A DNA stretch of 64,000 bases from Schaedlerella arabinosiphila (GTDB taxonomy: Bacteria; Bacillota; Clostridia; Lachnospirales; Lachnospiraceae). Within the stretch, counting starts at the first letter, position 1. Each line of letters starts with the position of its first letter. The DNA lies in contig NZ_RHJS01000002.1 in NCBI RefSeq assembly GCF_003885045.1, positions 496,001-560,000 of the forward strand, written 5' to 3'. Under the pieces are notes generated by a model that saw only the letters and a program-made list of their open reading frames with translations, did no database searches and had not been told where the DNA came from. The position numbers were made by a program, and so were the translations under genes. Positions 51,355 to 60,208 of this stretch are shown piece after piece.

Positions 51355-51501
51355 GTTACAGGTCACACCTTGACCAGGCGTGCCCTGTAACTCAGGCCGC
51401 CATTTAAAATTGCCTTCGGCAATGGGCGGCCTGAATACCAGCTTTTATGTGCATCCTTCCGACCAATCAGCGTGGTGATTGGTCGGGGTGTGACATGTAA
51501 C
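51355..51501. repeat. Large three-arm inverted repeat element
   Basis: The outer arms GTTACA-GG-TCACACC (51355-51369) and GGTGTGA-CA-TGTAAC (51487-51501) pair. Between them are hairpin CAGGCCGCC/GGCGGCCTG (51393-51401 with 51425-51433) and hairpin GACCAATCA/TGATTGGTC (51461-51469 with 51476-51484). An alternative pairing GTTACAGG with CCTGTAAC (51384-51391) would compete with the outer stem. It fills the gap between the SnoaL-like and MFS genes and contains no coding frame. Confidence 0.7.
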
Positions 51502-51639
51502 GCCCATATACATAACTGTTCAAAACGGCAGCAGAGTCTGTGCGCGCCGTTTTGAATGCCATCGTATGCAGAAAAGCTGCCAGTGGCAGGTTTTCTGTAA
51601 GACGTAATTTTACCTGTACAAAAAGGAGGGGAGCAGAGG

Positions 51640-52806
51640 ATGGAACGGAGCAGAAAAATCAGGACAGCGGTCAGCATATTTTTGATCGCATTTGCATTTG
51701 GATTGAATATCACGGGCATTTCTCCGATACTGGGAGTCTTAAATGAGAAGTACAGCGAGTACGGAACCAGCATGGTGCAGCTTCTGCAGACGCTGCCTTA
51801 TCTGCTGCTGATGCTCGGCTCCCTTTTGATCGGCTGGTGGACGACGAAGGCCAGCAAGAAAAAGATTGTGCTGCTGGGGCTTTTGATCATCGGCTTCTGC
51901 GGTATTGTGCCGTTTTTCTCGGAACAGTTCTGGGTGCTGTTTTTATCCAGGCTTTTGATCGGATTCGGATTTGGAATCATGGGGCCGATGAATACGGCGA
52001 TCATTTCAGAGTTATTTGAGGAGCAGGAGAGAGCGGGCTACATGGGACTGCATGTAGTCGGCATGGGAGTCGGCACCATGGCGGGCAACCTGCTGGGAGG
52101 CATACTTTCCGGAATCAGCTTCCGTTACTTTTATCTGGCATATCTCATCGCGTTTATTTCCTGGGGCGCTGTACAGTTCCTTCTGGAAGAAACGCCGCCT
52201 GTGAAAATAGAAAAGGCTTCTGAGATGAAGCTGAACGCAAAAGTGTATGCCCTTTCCTTTTCCTCATTTGCCCATACGTTGTTTATCAATGCATACAGTA
52301 TGAACGTGGGGATTTATATTCTGCAGAATATCACAGAAGATACCACGGTTACCGGAGCTGTGACTACGATCAATGCCGTTTTCGCGTTAATGTGCGGCGC
52401 ATTCTTTGCGAAGATTTCCGGACTGCTGAGACAGTATACGGTGGCAGCCTCGATCCTCAGCGCGGCGGCAGGGTACGGAGTGCTGCTGGTACTGCCGGGA
52501 ATGGCGGGAGTTTATATCGCAAGCGCGCTCTGCGGGGTTTCCCTGAGCTGCTTTATGGCGGGGGCTTCTATGCAGATCTCGGTTTCCGTAGAACCCAACG
52601 CAGTCGCGAAGGCCAGCGGTGTGTTTTCCATCATCGGCGGTATCGGCGGGCTGATTGCCCCGGCAGTCCTGGGAAATGCGGCATCCCTCCTGCTGGGTGA
52701 AAATTCTGCGGTGAATCAGTTCCGGGTCGCATGTTTCGGTATGCTGCTGCTTGGGATTCTGATGCTGATAGCTGCAATGCGTTCCCGCGTAAAGCGAGGA
52801 CAATGA
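51640..52806 (+). CDS. MFS transporter (cyanate/nitrate-type)
   Basis: A 388-residue major-facilitator protein with 12 helices. The first helix includes IFLIAFAFGLNITGISPILG, loop 2-3 is LIGWWTTKASKKKIVL and helix 4 carries RLLIGFGFGIMGPMNTAIIS, resembling CynX/NarK-type members. AAAGGAGGGG precedes the ATG. Sitting in the flavoprotein cluster, it probably imports the electron acceptor substrate or exports its reduced product. Length is normal. Confidence 0.87.
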   Translation: MERSRKIRTAVSIFLIAFAFGLNITGISPILGVLNEKYSEYGTSMVQLLQTLPYLLLMLGSLLIGWWTTKASKKKIVLLGLLIIGFCGIVPFFSEQFWVLFLSRLLIGFGFGIMGPMNTAIISELFEEQERAGYMGLHVVGMGVGTMAGNLLGGILSGISFRYFYLAYLIAFISWGAVQFLLEETPPVKIEKASEMKLNAKVYALSFSSFAHTLFINAYSMNVGIYILQNITEDTTVTGAVTTINAVFALMCGAFFAKISGLLRQYTVAASILSAAAGYGVLLVLPGMAGVYIASALCGVSLSCFMAGASMQISVSVEPNAVAKASGVFSIIGGIGGLIAPAVLGNAASLLLGENSAVNQFRVACFGMLLLGILMLIAAMRSRVKRGQ

Positions 52807-52847
52807 CACAAAAAAGGAACAGCCAGACAAACAAAGGAGTACATAAT

Positions 52848-53783
52848 ATGAAACAATATGGATTTGGTGTGGATATCGGAGGAACTACCTGCAAGATCGG
52901 TTTTTTCGACATGAGCGGAACCGTTCTGGAAAAGTGGGAAATCAAAACGAATACGGAAAACGGAGGCGCTTCGATTTTAGATGACGTGGCCGCAGAGGTT
53001 CTGGGAAAGCTCCAGGAAAAAGGGATCAAAAAAGAGGACGTCCAGGGGATCGGACTTGGGGTTCCAGGCCCGGTGGGAAGCGACGGGACGGTTTATAAAT
53101 GCGTCAACCTGGGCTGGGATATTTTCAATGTGGAGACAGAGCTGTATAAGAAAACCGGCCTTCTGGTAAAGGCGGGCAACGATGCCAATGTTGCGGCCCT
53201 GGGCGAGATGTGGCAGGGCGGCGGAAAAGGCCATGAGGATGTGGTGATGATCACCCTGGGAACCGGCGTGGGCGGCGGCATCATCATAGGCGGCAGGATC
53301 GTGGCAGGCCATCACGGGGCCGGCGGAGAGATCGGACACATCCTCATGCGGGAGGATGAAACGCAAACCTGCGGATGCGGAAAGAAAGGACATCTGGAGC
53401 AGTACGCTTCCGCCACCGGGATCGTGCGGATGGCGCAGGAAAAGCTCTCCGGCGAGACGAGGGAGACAAAGCTGAATGACATCCGGCCGCTGACCGCAAA
53501 GGATATTTTTGACGCGGCGAAAGAGGGAGACACCGTGGCTTTAGAACTGACAGATCAGCTCTGCAGCATACTTGCGACGGCGATGTCAAGTATTTCCTGC
53601 GTGGCTGACCCGGAGATCTTTGTTGTGGGCGGCGGTGTATCGAAAGCAGGCGCTTTTTTAATAGAAGGAATCAAAAAACATTTTGTGGAGAAAGCGTTTC
53701 ATGCCAGCGAAGGGACGGAGATCGCCCTGGCAACCCTGGGAAATGACGCGGGAATGTATGGGTGTGTGCGGCTTTTGTTTTGA
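52848..53783 (+). CDS. glcK: ROK-family glucokinase
   Basis: A 311-residue sugar kinase. The phosphate-1 motif is GVDIGGTTCKIGFFD at the N-terminus, catalytic Asp in AGNDANVAALGEMWQG near residue 105, MITLGTGVGGGIIIGG near 137, the zinc-binding ROK motif CGCGKKGHLEQYAS near 175 and EIFVVGGGVSKAG near 265. It phosphorylates glucose or a close analogue with ATP in the cytoplasm. AAAGGAG precedes the ATG at 52848; a longer frame overlaps the MFS gene. Its place in the cluster suggests that glucose is freed when the pathway substrate, perhaps a glucoside, is processed. Confidence 0.88.
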   Translation: MKQYGFGVDIGGTTCKIGFFDMSGTVLEKWEIKTNTENGGASILDDVAAEVLGKLQEKGIKKEDVQGIGLGVPGPVGSDGTVYKCVNLGWDIFNVETELYKKTGLLVKAGNDANVAALGEMWQGGGKGHEDVVMITLGTGVGGGIIIGGRIVAGHHGAGGEIGHILMREDETQTCGCGKKGHLEQYASATGIVRMAQEKLSGETRETKLNDIRPLTAKDIFDAAKEGDTVALELTDQLCSILATAMSSISCVADPEIFVVGGGVSKAGAFLIEGIKKHFVEKAFHASEGTEIALATLGNDAGMYGCVRLLF

Positions 53784-53893
53784 GCCCGGTGAATCGTACA
53801 GGGAAAGGCTGCCGGCGGCAGACTTTTAGGTTAGATGAAGCCAATCAGGAGAAAGAGAAGGGAATTACTGGAAATTAAGAGGAGGAGATTGAC

Positions 53894-56008
53894 ATGGCAG
53901 TCATAACAATTGACGGGATCCGCCTGGAAGTATCGGACAACAAGAACGTACTGGACGCGGCCCTGGAAAACGGCATCTACATCCCCCACTTATGCCATCA
54001 CAAGGACTTGAACCCGCTGGGTTCCTGCCGGATGTGCATCGTGGAGGTGGAAGGCCAGGAGGGCGTGGTGACGTCCTGTACACTGAAAGCAAAGGATGGC
54101 ATGACCATCCGGACAAAGACACCGGAGATCGAGCGTCTCCGTATGCTGGCGCTGGAGCTTTTGCTGGCAGGGCATCCGGAGGACTGCTCCACCTGTCCGA
54201 AGTACGGCAACTGCGAGCTGCAGATGCTGATCCAGTATATCGGCCCCAAGACTGGAAGACTGAAACTGCGTACCAAAGGATTCAAGGCGGAGGAAGGCAA
54301 TCCGCTGATCCTCCACGATATGAACCGCTGCGTGCTCTGCGGCCGCTGTGTGCGCGCCTGCAACGAGCTGCGTGGAGTCAAGGTTCTGCAGTACCAGAAG
54401 AAGGAAATGGAGACCTATGTAGGGACGCTGCATAATAAGCTTTTAAAGGACGCAGACTGCCGGTTCTGCGGCGCCTGCGCGGAAGTCTGTCCCACAGGAA
54501 CCATCCGCGACAAGGTGATCAATTCGGAAGTAAAGAAAGAGGATGCGGTGGTACCGTGCCGTCACGCATGTCCGGCCCATACCGACATCCCGCGCTATAT
54601 CCGCCATGTGAAAAACGGGGAATACGACGAGGCAGCTGCGGTCATCCGTGAGAAGGTGCCGTTCCCCCGTGCTTTGGGATACATCTGTACCCATGTGTGT
54701 GAGCTGGAATGCAAGAGAAAAGAAGTCAGCGAAGCGATGTCCATCAGGGATATCAAGCGGTATGCGGCGGACCATGACACCGGCTCATGCTGGAAGGGAA
54801 AAGGCAAGCAGCTTGCGGATACCGGAAAGAAGGTCTGTGTGGTGGGCGGCGGCCCGGCCGGACTGACAGCGGCATATTACCTGCGCAAGCAGGGCCATGA
54901 GGTGACCTTAAAGGAAGCGCTCCCCACGGTCGGCGGCATGATGTCTTACGGAATCCCGTCCTACCGTCTGCCCAGAGAGATCATTGCGGAGGAAGCGGCA
55001 GTGATCGAAGCGGCAGGTGTAAAGATCGAAGTGAATACAAAGGTGGAAAAGCCGGTTGACCTGCTCAAGGAATACGACGCGGTGCTGATGACCATCGGCG
55101 GACACAAAGGGGTTCGCCTTCCCATGGAAGGAAATGACCTGGAGGGCGTGGTATTGAACGCGGATTTCCTGCGCAACGCAAGCATGGGAAAAGAAACCGG
55201 CATCGGAAAGCGGATCATCGTACTGGGCGGCGGAAACGTGGCATTTGACTGTGCAAGGACGGCGAAACGTCTGGGCGCGGAGGAGATCCATCTGGCCTGC
55301 CTGGAGGCAAGGGACGTGATGACAGCCGATGATGAAGAGATCGAGCAGGCCCAGGAGGAAGGCATCTTCGTACATCCGGCGCAGACCTTTGAGCGGATCA
55401 CAGGGACAGACCATGTGACCGGCGTAGACTTTATGAACGTGGAATCCTTTACCTTTGACGAGAACCGCCGTGCCATCATCCAGAAAGAAGAGGGCAGCGA
55501 GCATCATATCGAAGGCGATACGGTGATTTTCGCGGTGGGCCAGAGACCGGACATCACGGAAGAAGCCGGGCTGGAGCTGGGAAGGGCCAATTCCATTGCG
55601 GTAAAGGATATGGAAACCAATAAAGCCACCTCGGTGGAAGGCATTTTCGCGGCAGGCGATGCCATTTACGGGACAAAATCCGTGATCATGGCGATTCAGT
55701 CCGGACGGGAGGCGGCCAGTGAGGTAGACAGGTACTTAGGCGGCGACGGAGACATTTCCGAGGTGCTTGCTCCGGTACAGGAGGCAGATCCCTTCATCGG
55801 GCAGTGCCCGGGCTTCGGATACCTGGAGAAAAAGCATACACAGGTGGACGGACCGGAGAAGAGAAGCGACAATTTCAATTTGTTTGACCACGGGATCTGC
55901 GATGGGGATATCTGTGCGGAGGCGGGGCGCTGCCTGCAGTGCGACCTGCGCCTGAAGATTTCCAAACCGAGCCTGTGGGGCGATTTTTCAGAGAGTAAGG
56001 AGGCGTAG
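53894..56008 (+). CDS. NuoG-like iron-sulfur/GltD-like flavin fusion oxidoreductase
   Basis: A 704-residue multidomain redox protein. Residues 1-75 are a plant-type [2Fe-2S] ferredoxin (Cys34, 45, 48, 62); 80-120 is the NuoG His-Cys segment (His94, Cys98, Cys101, Cys107). 4Fe-4S motifs RCVLCGRCVRACN and CRFCGACAEVCPTG lie near 145 and 190. From about 222 it is GltD/NfnB-like: CRHACPAHTDIPRYIRHV, FAD motif VCVVGGGPAGLTAAYYLRK near 313, NAD(P)H motif IIVLGGGNVAFDCARTA near 440, and GIFAAGDAIYG near 580. A last Cys pair lies in AGRCLQCDLR. GAGGAGGAG precedes the ATG. It likely passes electrons from NAD(P)H to clusters and partners. Confidence 0.87.
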   Translation: MAVITIDGIRLEVSDNKNVLDAALENGIYIPHLCHHKDLNPLGSCRMCIVEVEGQEGVVTSCTLKAKDGMTIRTKTPEIERLRMLALELLLAGHPEDCSTCPKYGNCELQMLIQYIGPKTGRLKLRTKGFKAEEGNPLILHDMNRCVLCGRCVRACNELRGVKVLQYQKKEMETYVGTLHNKLLKDADCRFCGACAEVCPTGTIRDKVINSEVKKEDAVVPCRHACPAHTDIPRYIRHVKNGEYDEAAAVIREKVPFPRALGYICTHVCELECKRKEVSEAMSIRDIKRYAADHDTGSCWKGKGKQLADTGKKVCVVGGGPAGLTAAYYLRKQGHEVTLKEALPTVGGMMSYGIPSYRLPREIIAEEAAVIEAAGVKIEVNTKVEKPVDLLKEYDAVLMTIGGHKGVRLPMEGNDLEGVVLNADFLRNASMGKETGIGKRIIVLGGGNVAFDCARTAKRLGAEEIHLACLEARDVMTADDEEIEQAQEEGIFVHPAQTFERITGTDHVTGVDFMNVESFTFDENRRAIIQKEEGSEHHIEGDTVIFAVGQRPDITEEAGLELGRANSIAVKDMETNKATSVEGIFAAGDAIYGTKSVIMAIQSGREAASEVDRYLGGDGDISEVLAPVQEADPFIGQCPGFGYLEKKHTQVDGPEKRSDNFNLFDHGICDGDICAEAGRCLQCDLRLKISKPSLWGDFSESKEA

Positions 56009-56012
56009 AGTG

Positions 56013-57212
56013 ATGGGTGCTTTGGAACATGCAAAAACAATGAGCAGGGAAGACGTGCTGAAAAAGATCGCGGCGCTTGAGATCCAGGAATCCGGAATCC
56101 ATGCCGGCCCCCTTACCGCCCATTTCGACGCGGCCCTTGCGGAAAACGCGGAGGAGGGAACGGACCTTGCGGCTGTCGCTGCGCTGAACAACGCAGACAC
56201 AGACCAGGTGCTGCTGGAAGTGCTGAAAAATGACCCGGAGAAGATTTTTGAAGGGCTGGCCATCGCAGCCTATGCCCTGGGTACAGAGAAGACGGTATTG
56301 TATGTGCCGGAGGCGGAGACTGCACTGGCAGAATCCCTGGCGGATACGGCGGCAAAATACCAGACAGAGGTGAAGGCGGAATTTTTGAATATCCGTGAAA
56401 ATAAAGGAAATGCTCTGATCCACATCGTGACCTGCGCAGACCTGGCGGATGCATTTTCGGATGCTTATACGCCCGGCGTGTATGTGTCGGTCAACGGCGG
56501 GGAAGTGAAGAAGGTGGCTGCAGATACGAAGATCGCGGATCTGGCGGACACGGAAGGGGCGAAGGCGCTGCTTCTGGGATATCGGCTCCACCAGCCGGAG
56601 GATGCGCAATTGACCGCGGCGGAGGCCGGGATCGCAAACGGCGTGGTCCGGGTGCTGACAGAGAAGGACTGTATCGTGGCGGAGACGGAGAAAAAGCTGA
56701 CCGCCTCCAGGAAGCAGAGCTGCGGAAAATGCGTGTTCTGCCGGGAAGGGCTGATCCAACTGCAGTATATGCAGAAGGAGACTGCGGAAGGCAGAGGAAA
56801 GATGGAATTTCTGGATCTGACCAAAGAGATCGGGGAGGCCATGTGCTGCTCCACGCCCTGCAGCATGGGGCAGGTATCCGCGGAGATCGCGTTGACGGCC
56901 ACGGAGCTGTTCGGCAAGGAATATGAGGCGCATATCAAGAAGAAAAACTGCCCGGCGGGCGTGTGCGCTTCGTTTGTCAATATTTACATTGATCCCAAGC
57001 TGTGCAGCGGGTGTGAGGAATGTGTGGATGTATGTCCGAAGGATTGTATCGAAGGAAAGGCAAAATATATCCATATGATCGATGACTTTGACTGTACCAA
57101 GTGCGGGAAATGTATGGAAGTATGTCCGGAGGACGCGATTGTGCAGACTACCGGCAAGGTACCGAAGCTGCCGAACAGGCTGACGAAGGTTGGGAAGTTC
57201 AAGAAGTATTAA
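56013..57212 (+). CDS. NuoF-like iron-sulfur protein lacking the FMN/NADH domain
   Basis: A 399-residue protein. The C-terminal half has the NuoF 4Fe-4S region (SCGKCVFCREGLIQLQYMQK near residue 235, then CCSTPCSMG near 280) and two ferredoxin clusters (LCSGCEECVDVCPKDCIEG near 330 and DCTKCGKCMEVCPEDAI near 365). The first 220 residues resemble a worn NuoF/SLBB scaffold: TPGVYVSVNGGEVKKVA is SLBB-like, but the glycine-rich FMN/NADH loop (GxGGxGFP) is not present. TAAGGAGG overlaps the end of the upstream gene. It should act as electron-transfer subunit with the 53894 product, which would supply the flavin site. Confidence 0.83.
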   Translation: MGALEHAKTMSREDVLKKIAALEIQESGIHAGPLTAHFDAALAENAEEGTDLAAVAALNNADTDQVLLEVLKNDPEKIFEGLAIAAYALGTEKTVLYVPEAETALAESLADTAAKYQTEVKAEFLNIRENKGNALIHIVTCADLADAFSDAYTPGVYVSVNGGEVKKVAADTKIADLADTEGAKALLLGYRLHQPEDAQLTAAEAGIANGVVRVLTEKDCIVAETEKKLTASRKQSCGKCVFCREGLIQLQYMQKETAEGRGKMEFLDLTKEIGEAMCCSTPCSMGQVSAEIALTATELFGKEYEAHIKKKNCPAGVCASFVNIYIDPKLCSGCEECVDVCPKDCIEGKAKYIHMIDDFDCTKCGKCMEVCPEDAIVQTTGKVPKLPNRLTKVGKFKKY

Positions 57213-57300
57213 AGCGTTTAAGACTTTACATGAAAATTGCCTTTTGATATAATGAGAATATCACAAGACGGTATTTTCATTATGGAAGGGAGGCGGTTCT

Positions 57301-57492
57301 ATGCCAAATTCTGTTGAGATTGCTAAAGACGCGGTTGAACAGTTTCAAAAAGTTCAACGGCATATGTTAATAGCGAAAGAAGAAAATGCTGAGAAAACAT
57401 ATGCAAGTTTAAAAAAAGATTATTTATCTTTAAAAGCTATTTTGCAGGTAGCGGGTGTCAATCTGACAGATATTGATGAAATAAAAGAGTAA
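57301..57492 (+). CDS. Small helical protein, unknown function
   Basis: A 63-residue charged, probably all-helical protein (SVEIAKDAVEQFQKVQRHML, then KKDYLSLKAILQVAGVNLTD). AAGGGAGG precedes the ATG and a TATAAT box lies at 57249-57254, so it has its own expression signals. I do not recognise a family. It stands between the redox cluster and the AAA-ATPase gene. Confidence 0.5.
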   Translation: MPNSVEIAKDAVEQFQKVQRHMLIAKEENAEKTYASLKKDYLSLKAILQVAGVNLTDIDEIKE

Positions 57493-57567
57493 CTATAAAT
57501 CAGGATGCCCTGCAGCTTGCTGCGGGGCATTTGGCTTAGGGACTGTGGAAAAACGGGAGGTGCATTT

Positions 57568-59346
57568 ATGTCCAGGACAGTTGGGATCGGTCACCAGGAT
57601 TTTGAAAAATTGATCAGAAAGAATAATTTTTATGTGGACAAAACAAAGTTTATTAAAGAATGGTGGGAAAACGATGATGATGTCACCTTGATCACCCGCC
57701 CCAGACGTTTCGGGAAAACGCTGAACCTGAGTATGGTGGAGCATTTCTTCTCTGTAGAATATACCCAGAGATCCTTGCTTGCGTCACACCCCGGCGGGGC
57801 GGACGGGACGGCCATCCGGATGGATTCCGACTCCGAAGCAGATCTGCCCCATACCGATAGAAACAGTTTGTTCCATGGGCTTGCGATCTGGGAAGAGGAA
57901 ACGTACCGGAGGCTGCAGGGAACCTGGCCGGTGATCTTCTTAAGTTTTGCAAAGGTGAAAGAAAGATCCTTTCAGAATGCAAGGAAGAAGATCTGCCAGC
58001 TTATTACTAATCTATATAATCGATATGATTTTTTGCTGGAAAGCGGATTATTAAATGAGAAGGAAAAAAGCATTTACCATGAAGTAAATGCTGACATGGA
58101 AGATTATCTCGCATCCGAAGCGCTGTCCAATCTTTCCGATTATCTGATGCGCTATTACGGAAAAAAGGTCATCATTCTTTTGGATGAATACGACACGCCC
58201 ATGCAGGAAGCCTATGTGGGCGGATATTGGGATGAGCTGATTTCTTTTATGAGAAATCTGTTCCATTCTACATTTAAGTCTAACCCTTATCTGGAACGGG
58301 CGTTGATGACGGGGATCACGCGGGTCAGCAAGGAATCTGTTTTTTCTGATCTGAACAATTTAGAGGTAGTGACTACGACTTCCGAAAAATACGAGGATTC
58401 CTTCGGTTTCACGCAGGAGGAGGTATGGGAAGCCCTGAAAGAATACGGTCTGTATGAGCAGAGGGAACAGGTGCGGCACTGGTATGACGGCTTTACCTTT
58501 GGTAACAAGTCAGACATCTACAATCCCTGGTCTATCATCAATTATCTGGACAAACGCCGTTTCTCTCCATACTGGGCAAACACCAGCAGCAATGGCCTGG
58601 TGGGGAAGCTGATCCGGGAAGGGAGCCCGGATTTAAAGATCGCCATGGAGGATCTGCTTTCCGGCAGGCTGCTTCATGCACAGATTGATGAGCAGGTCGT
58701 ATTCAGTATGCTGGATGCCGATGAAAATGCGGTCTGGAGCCTGCTGCTGGCAAGCGGATATCTGCGGGTAGAGGAGTTTGAGTTTTCTGACAGCGGATAC
58801 CCGGAATGCGAATTAAAGCTGACCAATTGGGAAGTAACTGCGATGTTCAGGCGGATGGTGGCCGAATGGTTCAGGCAGCCCGCTTCTGCCTCCGCATATA
58901 ACACGTTTATCAAAGCGCTTCTGCTGGGGGATGTGGATGCCATGAATACCTATATCAACCGGGTGGCATCCGCTTCCTTCAGTTACTTCGATACCGGCAG
59001 ATATTCTTCCGAGGATGCCGAGCCGGAAAGGTTTTACCATGGCTTTGTGCTTGGACTGATCGTTGACCTGGCAGACAGGTACAGGATCACATCCAACCGT
59101 GAGAGCGGCTTCGGAAGATACGATGTGATGCTGGAGCCTCTCCGGTCTTCGGATGATGCGGTGATTATCGAATTTAAGGTTTGCAGTGCAAGAAAGAAGC
59201 AGACTCTGGAGGACGCCGCGGCAGAAGCATTAGAGCAGATCGACCGGATGCACTATGCCGCGGATCTGGAAGCGAAAGGAATCCCGCCGGAGCAAATCCG
59301 AAAATATGGGTTTGCGTTCGAAGGGAAAAAAGTTTTGATCGGATGA
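57568..59346 (+). CDS. AAA-ATPase-like/PDDEXK_9 protein
   Basis: A 592-residue protein of the AAA-ATPase_like (PF09820) plus PDDEXK_9 (DUF1703) type. The opening VGIGHQDFEKLIRKNNFYVD, then TLITRPRRFGKTLNLSMVEH, is the modified Walker A region; IILLDEYDTPMQEAY near residue 205 is Walker B. The C-terminal nuclease core includes GRYDVMLEPL near 515 and AVIIEFKVCSARK near 535 (Asp then E-x-K). Such genes occur in many copies in Clostridia and Bacteroidetes; proposed roles are in mobile elements or defence, not proven. GGGAGG precedes the ATG at 57568. The gene looks intact. Confidence 0.85.
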   Translation: MSRTVGIGHQDFEKLIRKNNFYVDKTKFIKEWWENDDDVTLITRPRRFGKTLNLSMVEHFFSVEYTQRSLLASHPGGADGTAIRMDSDSEADLPHTDRNSLFHGLAIWEEETYRRLQGTWPVIFLSFAKVKERSFQNARKKICQLITNLYNRYDFLLESGLLNEKEKSIYHEVNADMEDYLASEALSNLSDYLMRYYGKKVIILLDEYDTPMQEAYVGGYWDELISFMRNLFHSTFKSNPYLERALMTGITRVSKESVFSDLNNLEVVTTTSEKYEDSFGFTQEEVWEALKEYGLYEQREQVRHWYDGFTFGNKSDIYNPWSIINYLDKRRFSPYWANTSSNGLVGKLIREGSPDLKIAMEDLLSGRLLHAQIDEQVVFSMLDADENAVWSLLLASGYLRVEEFEFSDSGYPECELKLTNWEVTAMFRRMVAEWFRQPASASAYNTFIKALLLGDVDAMNTYINRVASASFSYFDTGRYSSEDAEPERFYHGFVLGLIVDLADRYRITSNRESGFGRYDVMLEPLRSSDDAVIIEFKVCSARKKQTLEDAAAEALEQIDRMHYAADLEAKGIPPEQIRKYGFAFEGKKVLIG

Positions 59347-59358
59347 TCTTTGGATACT

Positions 59359-59374
59359 CCAACCGCACAGCTGG
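59359..59374. repeat. 16-base string shared with 29850
   Basis: CCAACCGCACAGCTGG occurs here, just after the AAA-ATPase gene, and again at 29850-29865. No longer similarity surrounds it. Confidence 0.4.
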
Positions 59375-59427
59375 ATTTTTTTCCTGTAAAGAGACTTAAC
59401 CTCAAGCACTTTGTAAATAAAAACAGA

Positions 59428-59455
59428 AAAGGGGCTGTTTTTTCACAGCCTCTTT
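59428..59455. terminator. Terminator hairpin, usable from both sides
   Basis: AAAGGGGCTGT pairs with ACAGCCTCTTT around a T-rich loop, with A runs outside. It separates the AAA-ATPase gene from the converging pseudogene. Confidence 0.6.
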
Positions 59456-59940
59456 AAAATGAATGATATAGATCCATACGGATCACAGATGCAGAAATCC
59501 GTTTGTCAGTTCTTTGCCGCATTTCTCTCATCCAGATCAATTCGAATCTGATCCATTTTTTTTTATCGAGATGATACCAGAACAGCGGAATCGTACATAC
59601 GACCACGCAGAGCGCCGGGAGCAGGTTTACGATGGCATTGATCCCCATCTTAGTGGCCTCGGTCTGGTCTGCGCCTGCCACATATCCTACTGCGGCCAGA
59701 AGAAGCACGCCGATAGAACCGGTCAGGGCCGAGGCCAGCTTTACGCCGAAACTCATGAAGGAGTAAGTGAGGCCTTCCTCACGGATTCCATATTTCCAGT
59801 CGCCGTATTCGATACAGTCGGAAAGCATCCCGGTACAAACGTTTGCGCCTGAGCTGGTGAATCCGATGATCATGCTGACACCCACCAGAAAGACCGCGTT
59901 ATTGGCCGGAACAAGGATAAAATACCGCGCCGAAAGAATC
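59454..59940 (-). pseudogene. GPH-family sugar:cation symporter, C-terminal remnant
   Basis: On the reverse strand about 160 codons encode the last third of a glycoside-pentoside-hexuronide symporter: MLSDCIEYGDWKYGIREEGL followed by YSFMSFGVKLASALTGSIGV is the highly conserved C-terminal motif, then two more helices ending with FWYHLDKKKW. The first two thirds of the usual 450 residues are gone. Upstream the frame passes without break into a fragment of an AraC regulator, so the remnant is joined to foreign sequence. Confidence 0.8.
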
Positions 59941-60208
59941 TTTTTTATGAGATACGAGTGCTTGTCCCTTGCGTTTACGATCATAATGCCTTCTTTTTTC
60001 AGATAACTGATCTGTCCCCGCAGGTGATCTGCATTTCCCCCTGCAGGCAGAAGAAAAGCTTGATATCCGTATGGGTCATATTGCCCGGCGATGAATGGGA
60101 TAAAATTTTAAATTTAATGATTTCCTGCCCGTGTTTGCTGTTGTACAGGAAAATCGCTGCTGGCGGCAGGATAATTTTTGTTGAGGACTGCTTAACAAAA
60201 GATTCCAA
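59941..60208 (-). pseudogene. AraC-type regulator, N-terminal cupin fragment with frameshift
   Basis: On the reverse strand a start at 60208 gives MESFVKQSSTKIILPPAAIF and KLFFCLQGEMQITCGDRS, the beginning of a cupin sensor domain. The frame then breaks (stop at 59996-59998). In the neighbouring frame YLKKEGIMIVNARDKHSYLI completes the cupin barrel (hairpin with IVN and KHSY). The helix-turn-helix part is missing; at about 59940 the sequence becomes the GPH symporter. The start may be original, facing the GH3 gene promoter in a divergent layout. Confidence 0.65.

Noticed and set aside
55875..57074. 399-codon minus-strand frame
   Set aside because: It is antisense to the NuoF-like gene; the translation shows no recognisable domain.
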